Assembly: GCA_018262385.1 (NCBI GenBank)
Contig: JAGSPQ010000208.1
Location: forward strand, 1-6,563
DNA from: Myxococcaceae bacterium
Lineage (GTDB): Bacteria; Myxococcota; Myxococcia; Myxococcales; Myxococcaceae
Length of the DNA: 6,563 nucleotides
Direction of reading: 5' to 3'
The first letter of the stretch is position 1. Each line of letters opens with the position of its first letter. The position numbers and the translations under genes were made by a program. The notes beneath the pieces were generated by a model. That model had not been told where the DNA came from. It did no database searches and saw nothing but the letters and a program-made list of their open reading frames with translations. Below are positions 1-5,964 of this stretch, in pieces.

Positions 1-3000
1 ACCGGCCCGTGGAAGCAGAGCGCCGACTCGCGCAGCGCCCGCAGCGGCGCGGCGACGTTCGACGGCAGGTAGCGCGAGATGGGCGCGGTCGACTTCGCCT
101 CCGCCGCGGCCTCGGCCGGCTTGTTGAGCGTCGAGGCGACGAAGTCGATCACCGCCGCGATGGTGGTGGTCTTGTTGAACAGCTCGCGGGGCAGCCCGCC
201 CAGCTTCGGCCACGCCTTGGCGACGTCCGAGTCGAGCTCGACCAGCATCAGCGAGTCGAAGCCGAGCTCGCCGGTGAGCGCCTGCTCCATCTTCAGGGCT
301 GCCGCGGGGAAGGCGCTGATGCGGGCGACCGAGGCGAGGATCTTCGCCTCCACCTGCGGGCGCAGGTCCTCGACCCCCGCCGCCTTCGGCTCCTTCTGCG
401 CCACCAGGTTCGAGAAGTTCGGCGGCTTGACCACCGCCGGGGCGGCCGGGGCCAGCTGGGCCTGGGCGAGCGAGGCCGCCGCGCCGGGGTTGCCGCTGGC
501 GACCGCCTGCAGCGCCGCCGCCTGGGCCTTGAGGATTTCGCCCTGCTGGTTCAGCAGCGCCATCTGCTCGCGGAAGAGGCTGACGAGGGAATCCATGGGT
601 GCTCCGGTCTTGCTGGCCGACAGGGTGGGACGCGCGGAAGGCGGCGCGTCAGGGCGGGTGGGGGTGGCGGCGCGGGGAGCGCGCTGCGCGGGGCGTTCGA
701 TGCCCCAGTAGGTCTGGGTCTCGAGCGGGGAGGGCGGCAACATCACCAACCGCGCGTCGCTGCCGTCGAGCAGCGCGGCGGCGTCGAGTGGAACGCCGCG
801 CACCCACAGCTGGCCGAGGGTGGTGAGCAGCTGGGCGCCGGCGTCGCCGCCCTCGGACGAGGCGAGCGAGAAGAAGGCGCTGTCTTTGCCGGCCATCCCG
901 CGGGCGAACGACAGCAGGGTGTTTCCGGCGCCGACCTGGACGAACAGCTTCGCGCCCTGCTCGACCACCGTCTCCAGCGCCGAGACGAAGTCCACCGGAG
1001 CGGTCGCGTGGTCCACCCAGATGTCGCGGGCCTCGTCGACCGAGGTGTAGAGCCCACCCGAGATGCAGGAGGCGATCGCGGTGGTGTTCGGCTTGAGCTC
1101 CAGCCGCGAGACGATGCGCCGCATTCCGTCGTCGACGCCTTCCATCAGCGGCGAGTGGAACGCGTGCGACACGTCGAGCGGCGCGGTCTTCAGCCCGTTG
1201 GCCTCGAGCTTCTTCTTCGCCGCGGCGATCGCCGCGGTGTGGCCCGAGAGCACCAGCTGGGTGGGGTGGTTGTGGTTGGCGAGCCAGACGTTGGGGAGGT
1301 TCGACAGCAGCGGCTCGACGATCGTCCGCTCGGCCATCACCGCCAGCATCGCGCCCGGATCCTTCAGCCCCAGCTTGTTCATCAGCTGGCCGCGGCGCGC
1401 CACCAGCCGCACCGCGTCTTCGCCCGGCAGCATCCCCGCCACCGACGAGGCGACGAACTCGCCCAGGCTGTGGCCGAGCACCACCGAGGGGGTGACGCCC
1501 AGCTGCTGCAGCCACTCGCCCAGCGCCAGCCCGAGCGCGGCCATCGCCGGCTGGCAGACCTCGGTGCGGGTCAGCAGCGCCTGGGCGCTGACTTCGTCGT
1601 ACGGCTCGGCCGGGTAGAGCGCGGCGAGCAGCGAGGTGCCCGCCTCGTGTTGCACCGCCACATCGAGCGCCTTGAGCCGGTGGGCCACCGCCGGGAAGCG
1701 CGAGACCACTTCCCGCAGCAGCCCGACCCGCTGGGCGCCCTGGCCGGGGAAGAGGAAGGCCACCTGGCGGGCGGCAGCCGCGACCACCGTGCCGAAGGTG
1801 CCCGCGCTCTCGCCTTTGGCGAACGCCTGCAGCTGTTCGACCAGCTGGGCGCGGCCCTGGGCGACGATCGCCAGCCGGACCTCGAAGCTCTGGCGGCGGG
1901 CGAGGGTGAGCGCGACGTCGGCGCAGGAAAGCTGAAGGGTCTGCACCTGCTCGGCGACCTCGGCGGCGTACCGGCGCAGCAGCGGCTCGGTCGCGGCGGA
2001 GAAGCAGAACAGCTGCGGGTGCTCGACCTCGGCCGACTCGGCCCGCGGGGTCTCTTCGAGCAGCACGTGGGCGTTGGTGCCCCCGAAGCCGAAGCTGGAG
2101 ACCGCCGCCCGGCGCGGGTGCTTGCCCGACGCCTTCCACTCGGTCGCCGCCTGGGCGATCTTGAACGGCGAGTGGTCGAGCTCGAGCCGGGGGTTGAGTT
2201 CCTCGCACGACGGCTGGGGCGGGATGGTGCGGTGGTGGAGCACCAGCGCGGCCTTGATGAAGCCGGCGACGCCCGCGGCGGACATGGTGTGGCCGATGTT
2301 CGCCTTGATGCTCGACAGGTAGCAGTACGGCGCGTCGATCGGCGCCGTCGCCCGGGCCTGGAAGAAGGTCTTCAGCGCGCCGACCTCGGTGGCGTCGCCG
2401 ACGGTGGTGGCGGTGCCGTGGGTCTCGACGAAGCCGATGGTGTCGACCGGGAACTCGATGCCCCGGTGGGCGCGGGCCATCGCCGCGATCTGCCCTTCGG
2501 GGCGCGGGGTCATCGGCCCTTCGCCGCGGCCGTCGTTGTTGCAGCCGCTGCCCTTGATCACCGCCCAGATCCGATCGCCGTCGCGGCGCGCGTCCTCGAG
2601 CTTCTTCAGCATCACCATCCCGACGCCTTCGCCCATCACGAAGCCGTCGGCGCGCGCGTCGAACGGCCGGCAGACGCCGGAGGGAGAGACCGCCCCGATG
2701 CGGGAGAAGCCGATCAGGTTGTCCGGCTGGAGGTTCAGGTACACCCCGCCGGCGAACGCCACGCTGCACTGCCCCGCGCGCAGGTTGATCACCGCTTCGT
2801 GAATCGCCACCAGCGCCGAGCTGCACGCCGCGTCCATCGACCAGCTGGGGCCGCCCAGATCGAAGGTCTGCGAGACGCTCGCCGCGCCCATGTTCAGCAG
2901 CGAGCCGGCGATCGAGAACGCCCGCATCGGGACCACGTCGGAGACCGCGGCCTTGAGCGCGTCGGCTTCGGCCGGCGAGAGCTTGTCGCCGAACTGCCCG

Positions 3001-3428
3001 TCGATCGCCTGCTGGGCGCGGACCCGCGAGATGAGCAGATCCTTGTGCTCGGACACCGAGGCGCCGACGAACACTCCGGCGTTGGCGCGATCGAACGCCT
3101 TGCCGTCGTAGCCGGCGTCCTGGATCGCCTGCCGCACCGCTTCGATCAGCAGCCGGTGCTGGGGATCCATCACCTGCACTCGCCGGGGCGCGAGGCCGTA
3201 GTGCAGCGCCGCGAAGTCCTTGTAGCCGTCGACGAAGGCGCCCTTGCGAACGTACGTCTTGTCCGCCGCGCGCAGGTCGGTCGCGTCGAAGAAGCTGGCG
3301 TGGTTCCAGCGGTCGGCCGGGATGTCTTCGAACGTCACTTCCCCGGTGCGGACCACGCGCCACAGCGCGCTCAAGTCCCGCGCATGGGGGAACTTGCACG
3401 CCATTCCGATGACGGCGATGTCGCTCAT
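1..3428 (-). CDS. Type I polyketide synthase, KS-AT-ACP, C-terminus beyond left edge
   Basis: Modular PKS expected to extend an ACP-bound fatty acyl starter with malonate in the cytoplasm. The frame stays open from the ATG at 3428 to the window edge, giving 1142 residues without a stop. KS (about 1-460) opens with MSDIAVIGMACKFP. It has Cys202 in DAACSSA, His337 in VETHGTAT and His380 in KANIGHT, so the catalytic triad is intact, and it ends in SSFGFGGTNAH. AT (about 556-870) begins VAFLFPGQGAQ, with nucleophile Ser654 in GHSLGE and His758 in HAFHS. Known AT signatures make GHSLGE plus HAFH malonyl-CoA selective. A Pro/Ala linker and a helical stretch from Met945 lead to an ACP (about 1010-1090) with Ser1059 in LGFDSLM. 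No KR, DH or ER is seen. Residues after about 1105 enter an unidentified segment. The KS starts at residue 1 with no N-terminal docking helix. The start lies 10 nt after the ACP stop, so translational coupling is likely; no strong Shine-Dalgarno is seen. Confidence 0.95.
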   Translation of the reverse strand, partial: MSDIAVIGMACKFPHARDLSALWRVVRTGEVTFEDIPADRWNHASFFDATDLRAADKTYVRKGAFVDGYKDFAALHYGLAPRRVQVMDPQHRLLIEAVRQAIQDAGYDGKAFDRANAGVFVGASVSEHKDLLISRVRAQQAIDGQFGDKLSPAEADALKAAVSDVVPMRAFSIAGSLLNMGAASVSQTFDLGGPSWSMDAACSSALVAIHEAVINLRAGQCSVAFAGGVYLNLQPDNLIGFSRIGAVSPSGVCRPFDARADGFVMGEGVGMVMLKKLEDARRDGDRIWAVIKGSGCNNDGRGEGPMTPRPEGQIAAMARAHRGIEFPVDTIGFVETHGTATTVGDATEVGALKTFFQARATAPIDAPYCYLSSIKANIGHTMSAAGVAGFIKAALVLHHRTIPPQPSCEELNPRLELDHSPFKIAQAATEWKASGKHPRRAAVSSFGFGGTNAHVLLEETPRAESAEVEHPQLFCFSAATEPLLRRYAAEVAEQVQTLQLSCADVALTLARRQSFEVRLAIVAQGRAQLVEQLQAFAKGESAGTFGTVVAAAARQVAFLFPGQGAQRVGLLREVVSRFPAVAHRLKALDVAVQHEAGTSLLAALYPAEPYDEVSAQALLTRTEVCQPAMAALGLALGEWLQQLGVTPSVVLGHSLGEFVASSVAGMLPGEDAVRLVARRGQLMNKLGLKDPGAMLAVMAERTIVEPLLSNLPNVWLANHNHPTQLVLSGHTAAIAAAKKKLEANGLKTAPLDVSHAFHSPLMEGVDDGMRRIVSRLELKPNTTAIASCISGGLYTSVDEARDIWVDHATAPVDFVSALETVVEQGAKLFVQVGAGNTLLSFARGMAGKDSAFFSLASSEGGDAGAQLLTTLGQLWVRGVPLDAAALLDGSDARLVMLPPSPLETQTYWGIERPAQRAPRAATPTRPDAPPSARPTLSASKTGAPMDSLVSLFREQMALLNQQGEILKAQAAALQAVASGNPGAAASLAQAQLAPAAPAVVKPPNFSNLVAQKEPKAAGVEDLRPQVEAKILASVARISAFPAAALKMEQALTGELGFDSLMLVELDSDVAKAWPKLGGLPRELFNKTTTIAAVIDFVASTLNKPAEAAAEAKSTAPISRYLPSNVAAPLRALRESALCFHGP

Positions 3429-3438
3429 GCGCAGGGCA

Positions 3439-3702
3439 TCACGCGGCGACTTCGGTTCCCGCCGGCACCAGGCGCTTCACCAGCGAGGCCAGATCTCCCA
3501 GGGTCTGCACCTTGGCGAGGTCTTCGTCCGGCATCCGGATCTCGAGCTTCTCCTCGAAGTAGCTGACCAGCTCCATCACCGCGACCGAGTCGAGGCCGAG
3601 CTTGGAGATCACGGTGTCGCTGGTGATCTCGCCGAGCTTCTTGCCGTTCACTTCGAGGGCCGCCTGCTTAAACATCGCAATCACGTTCACGGTCTGCGCC
3701 AT
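3439..3702 (-). CDS. Discrete acyl carrier protein (87 aa)
   Basis: Small carrier protein whose phosphopantetheinylated serine would receive a fatty acyl group from the FAAL encoded just upstream and present it to the KS encoded just downstream. The attachment site is Ser39 in KLGLDSV, at the start of helix II. It is followed by a typical amphipathic acidic helix (MELVSYFEEKLEIRM, 43-57) and an acidic DEDL before the last helix. The length of 87 residues is normal for a free ACP. The ATG at 3702 is chosen because MAQTVNVIAMFKQ begins helix I at the usual distance from the serine. The only purine-rich upstream match, AGGA at 3717-3720, lies 14 nt away, further than usual. The gene sits 32 nt after the FAAL stop and 10 nt before the PKS start. 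This placement makes a dedicated loading ACP more likely than the housekeeping fatty-acid ACP; that is inference from context. Confidence 0.94.
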   Translation of the reverse strand: MAQTVNVIAMFKQAALEVNGKKLGEITSDTVISKLGLDSVAVMELVSYFEEKLEIRMPDEDLAKVQTLGDLASLVKRLVPAGTEVAA

Positions 3703-3734
3703 TGGGGTTCTTGGTGTCCTGTGGGGTGAAGAAG

Positions 3735-5621
3735 CTAGAAAAACCGGCCGACCAGCGAACGGGCGTAGCGGCCCGCGAGGCTGAGCTTGGCGACGACGTC
3801 GGCTGTATTGCGGATCTCGAGCGCGTGGCGAATCACTTTCTTCGCCCGGTGCTGGCTGCGGCCGACCAGCGAGAGCGCGACGTGCTTGGCGAGCACCGCC
3901 TTCTCGCCCGAGCTGCCGAGCGAGCGGTTGCCGTCCTTGCCGAGCGTCTTGTCGAGGTACTGCAGCCGGGTCTTGGCCCGCTGGAGCTTGCCGCTCGAGG
4001 TCTTGGGCAGGCTGCCGGGGGGGGCGATCACCACCTCGTTCACCGACAGCTGCAGCAGCTCGTTGATCCGCTGCTTCACCGTGTCTTTGAGCTTCTCCGG
4101 ATCCTGGGTGCGCGACTCGACCACCACGATCAGCTCTTCGCTGTTCGGGCCGGGAATCGAGAACGCCACCGTGCTGCCCTTGCGGACCTCGGGCACGTCG
4201 TCGGCGATCCACTCGATCCGCTGCGGTTCCCAGTTGCGGCCGTTGATGATGATCAGGTCCTTCTTGCGGCCGGTGATGTAGACGTTGCCGCTGACCAGGT
4301 AGCCGAGATCTCCGGTGCGCAGCCAGCCGCCGCCGAAGGTCTTCTCGGTCGCGAGCTGATCGCGGAAGTAGCCCTTGGCGATCGACGGGCCCTTGATCCA
4401 CAGCTCGCCGACGTGGCGATCCTTCAGCCGCTTGCCGTCGTCGTCGAACACCCCGACCTCGTGGCCGGGGAAGGTCTTGCCGACCGAGACGAACTCGACC
4501 GCCTTCTGCGCCTTCAGCCCGTCGACGTGGGTGGGCTCGGCGCGGCGATCGGTCTGCAGCTGATCCTTCTCGACCACGTCGGTGGAGAGGTTCTCTTCGA
4601 GCGAGATGAACGAGATCGCCAGCGTCGCCTCGGCCATGCCGTAGCAGGGCAGCAGCGAGTGGGGCTTGAGGCCGGCCTTGGCGAACGTCTCGACGAACGC
4701 CTTCATCGTCGCCGGGTTGATCGGCTCGGCGCCGCAGCCGAACGCCTTCATCGACGACAGGTCCCACTTCGCCAGCGACTCGGGCTTGGCCCGCTTGGTC
4801 GCCAGCGCGTAGGCGAAGTTGGGCGCGAAGCTGATCGTCCCGCGCTTCTTGCTGATGGTGTCGAGCCAGATGGTCGCGTTGCGCACGAACGCCATCGTGG
4901 GGATGAAGGTGCAGGAGACGCGGTGGAACATCGGGGCAATCACGAAGCCGATCAGCCCCATGTCGTGGTACAGCGGCAGCCAGCTGACGCCGTGGTCCAC
5001 GTCGGTGTCGGTCTTCAGCCCGTCGCGCATGATCGCCCAGGCGTTGGCGCGAAGTGAGCCGTGGGTGACCTCCACCCCCTTGGGCGTCGAGGTGCTGCCG
5101 GAGGTGAACTGGAGGAAGGCGAGGTCGTCGGCGGTGACCGCGGCGGGGGCCTGATCGGCTTCGGCCGGAGGGTCGGTGCGCAGCGTCTCGGCGGTGATCA
5201 CCCCCTGGAGCGACTTCACCTTCGCCGCCCCGCTCCACAGCACCGCCTCGAGCTTGGTGTTGGTGGCGAGGTAGGTCGGCTCGGCCTTGGTCATGATCGC
5301 GATCAGCGCCTCGATGTAGGCGTCGAGCTTGCCGAGCGACAGCGGCGGGTACAGCGGCACCGGCACGATCCCGGCCCAGATCGCCCCGAAGAAGGTGGGC
5401 ACGAAGTCCTCGCCGTCCGGCATCACCATCGCCAGCCGGTCGCCCTTCTTCATCCCCTTGCTGCGCAGCCAGGCCCCGCGCCGCATCGCCTCGGTGCGCA
5501 GGGCGTCGAAGCTGTAGTGGAGGTCGTTGCCGTCCCGACCCAGAAACGTGTACCCCTTGGTGGTCAGACCCTTGTTGGCGTCCAGCGCCGCGACCAGATT
5601 CGGGAAGTCGAAGATCTCCAT
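3735..5621 (-). CDS. Fatty acyl-AMP ligase (FAAL) / AMP-dependent ligase (628 aa)
   Basis: Member of the ANL adenylating superfamily. It activates a fatty acid with ATP to acyl-AMP and transfers the acyl group to an ACP. Visible motifs are the ATP-binding loop TSGSTSTPKG (173-182), LPLYHDMGLIG (215-225), CYGMAEAT (326-333), RTGDLG (435-440), the hinge segment GRKKDLIIINGRNWEPQ (451-467), and the catalytic lysine of the mobile C-terminal domain, Lys545 in SSGKLQR. The GRNWEPQ version of the hinge and the extra residues between CYGMAEAT and the next core motif (about 340-375) fit FAALs rather than CoA ligases. The next-door ACP and PKS support this. About 70 residues follow Lys545; this basic tail repeats LSLVGR-like segments (583-588, 613-618, 622-626). 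The ATG at 5621 gives a normal FAAL N-terminus but has only a C-rich upstream stretch and no Shine-Dalgarno. It is the first gene of the cluster. Chain-length preference cannot be read from the sequence. Confidence 0.95.
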   Translation of the reverse strand: MEIFDFPNLVAALDANKGLTTKGYTFLGRDGNDLHYSFDALRTEAMRRGAWLRSKGMKKGDRLAMVMPDGEDFVPTFFGAIWAGIVPVPLYPPLSLGKLDAYIEALIAIMTKAEPTYLATNTKLEAVLWSGAAKVKSLQGVITAETLRTDPPAEADQAPAAVTADDLAFLQFTSGSTSTPKGVEVTHGSLRANAWAIMRDGLKTDTDVDHGVSWLPLYHDMGLIGFVIAPMFHRVSCTFIPTMAFVRNATIWLDTISKKRGTISFAPNFAYALATKRAKPESLAKWDLSSMKAFGCGAEPINPATMKAFVETFAKAGLKPHSLLPCYGMAEATLAISFISLEENLSTDVVEKDQLQTDRRAEPTHVDGLKAQKAVEFVSVGKTFPGHEVGVFDDDGKRLKDRHVGELWIKGPSIAKGYFRDQLATEKTFGGGWLRTGDLGYLVSGNVYITGRKKDLIIINGRNWEPQRIEWIADDVPEVRKGSTVAFSIPGPNSEELIVVVESRTQDPEKLKDTVKQRINELLQLSVNEVVIAPPGSLPKTSSGKLQRAKTRLQYLDKTLGKDGNRSLGSSGEKAVLAKHVALSLVGRSQHRAKKVIRHALEIRNTADVVAKLSLAGRYARSLVGRFF

Positions 5622-5629
5622 GGGGGTGG

Positions 5630-5659
5630 GGAATACGTTGGAACGGGAAAAGGCGTCAA
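5630..5659 (-). promoter_or_regulatory. Candidate sigma70-type promoter for the FAAL-ACP-PKS operon
   Basis: On the minus strand TTGACG (5659-5654) is followed by an 18-nt spacer and TATTCC (5635-5630). The -35 matches 5 of 6 consensus bases and the -10 only 3 of 6. The -10 ends 8 nt before the ATG at 5621, so transcription would begin at or next to the start codon. That fits the absence of a Shine-Dalgarno but is a weak match overall. Confidence 0.3.
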
Positions 5660-5663
5660 CTCA

Positions 5664-5711
5664 TCGACCGGGTCGGCGGGGGGTCGACCGAAACGGGTCC
5701 CGGACCGGTCC
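5664..5711. repeat. GGTC/GACC motif cluster upstream of the FAAL promoter candidate
   Basis: TCGACCG occurs twice with starts exactly 20 bp apart (5664-5670 and 5684-5690). GGTC on the plus strand recurs at 5671, 5682, 5696 and 5707 (steps 11, 14, 11). The cluster includes the palindromes GGTCGACC (5682-5689) and GGACCGGTCC (5702-5711), and CGACC-G-GGTCG at 5665-5675. Near-helical spacing just upstream of the -35 candidate would suit a multimeric regulator. In GC-rich DNA some of this can be chance. Confidence 0.4.
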
Positions 5712-5776
5712 TTCACAAAAACAACAGTCGATACAAATGCTTGAATCAGAAAACCGCGATCATGACGCAGCTGATA

Positions 5777-5790
5777 CGCATCGCGATGCG
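5777..5790. promoter_or_regulatory. Perfect 14-bp palindrome, possible operator
   Basis: CGCATCGCGATGCG is its own reverse complement over all 14 bases with no spacer. It lies 155 nt from the FAAL start and 174 nt from the GNAT-like start, near the middle of the divergent region. Such a site would suit a dimeric repressor or activator; no regulator gene is in the window to pair it with. Confidence 0.4.
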
Positions 5791-5863
5791 CCGATTGTTG
5801 CTCATAAAAGCGCCGCAGGCGGTTCCGGAGCCTTGGGGAAAGCGGGAATCGGACCCGGGGGTC

Positions 5864-5882
5864 GTTGGTGAATCCGACCAAC
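5864..5882. repeat. Inverted repeat GTTGGT / ACCAAC with 7-nt loop
   Basis: Perfect 6-bp arms (5864-5869 and 5877-5882) flank GAATCCG. An alternative pairing GGTCG (5860-5864) with CGACC (5875-5879) uses some of the same bases. It is not followed by a T-run on either strand, so it is not an intrinsic terminator. Confidence 0.4.
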
Positions 5883-5905
5883 CAGATGATATTGCTGGGG
5901 TCGAT

Positions 5906-5940
5906 ACTGAGCCGAAAGCTGCTCAGTTTGACAGCTTCCG
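5906..5940. promoter_or_regulatory. Two overlapping inverted repeats across the plus-strand -35 element
   Basis: ACTGAGC (5906-5912) pairs perfectly with GCTCAGT (5921-5927), 8-nt loop. CGAAAGCTG (5913-5921) pairs with CAGCTTCCG (5932-5940) with one mismatch and a 10-nt loop. The repeats share G5921, so they exclude each other as folded structures, and the second overlaps TTGACA at 5928-5933. Position and symmetry suggest operator sites controlling the GNAT-like gene; this is inference. Confidence 0.4.
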
Positions 5941-5956
5941 ACCGCTTCCCTACAAG
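5928..5956 (+). promoter_or_regulatory. Candidate sigma70-type promoter for the GNAT-like gene
   Basis: A perfect TTGACA (5928-5933), an optimal 17-nt spacer and TACAAG (5951-5956, 4 of 6 consensus) lie immediately before the gene. The -10 ends 8 nt before the ATG, predicting a leaderless or nearly leaderless mRNA. A weaker alternative with a normal leader is TTGGTG (5865-5870), 17 nt, GATATT (5888-5893). Confidence 0.4.
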
Positions 5957-5957
5957 G
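5954..5957 (+). promoter_or_regulatory. Candidate ribosome binding site AAGG for the GNAT-like gene
   Basis: AAGG ends 7 nt before the ATG at 5965, a good spacing, and it supports this start. It shares bases with the candidate -10 TACAAG. If that promoter is the one used, this site would not be in the mRNA, so the two calls compete. Confidence 0.4.
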
Positions 5958-5964
5958 CCGGGCA

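Larger units (their letters stand above)
5622..5964. promoter_or_regulatory. Divergent intergenic regulatory region, 343 nt
   Basis: No convincing gene lies here: translations are low-complexity or cross the flanking starts in the wrong frame. Base composition shifts, with an AT-richer island at about 5712-5757 between GC-rich flanks, as expected of a promoter region. It holds several inverted repeats and hexamers, listed separately. Both flanking genes read outward, so all promoters for the start of the FAAL operon and for the GNAT-like gene should be here unless they lie inside the genes. Confidence 0.7.

Noticed and set aside
649..3399. Minus-strand open frame of 916 codons inside the PKS.
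   Set aside because: It is on the same strand but in a different frame from the KS-AT-ACP reading. The catalytic motifs at residues 202, 337, 380, 654, 758 and 1059 all fall in the frame of the 3428 start, so no frameshift is needed.
3429..3438. Overlapping ATG at 3439 on the minus strand (TGATG) as an alternative PKS start.
   Set aside because: That ATG is in another frame and stops after four codons (ATG CCC TGC GCA TGA), so it cannot start the PKS.
9..3566. Plus-strand open frame of 1185 codons covering the whole PKS region.
   Set aside because: It lies antisense to the PKS and the end of the ACP. Its translation is dominated by Arg, Gly, Leu, Asp and His with no domain pattern, the usual shadow of a GC-rich gene.
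3702..5057. Plus-strand open frame of 451 codons opposite the FAAL.
   Set aside because: Antisense shadow of a gene with clear ANL motifs; biased composition and no recognisable domain.
3439..5238. Extension of the ACP frame upstream to 5238, suggesting a large fusion protein.
   Set aside because: Upstream of 3702 the frame overlaps the FAAL in the wrong phase and gives Arg/Gly-rich low-complexity sequence. The ACP starts normally at 3702.
5842..5882. tRNA-like T-arm (GGGTCCGATTCCCGC on the minus strand) next to a 6-bp stem with a 7-nt loop.
   Set aside because: The T-loop lacks the TTC core, the outer stem pair mismatches, and no matching acceptor stem or D-arm can be placed at tRNA distance.
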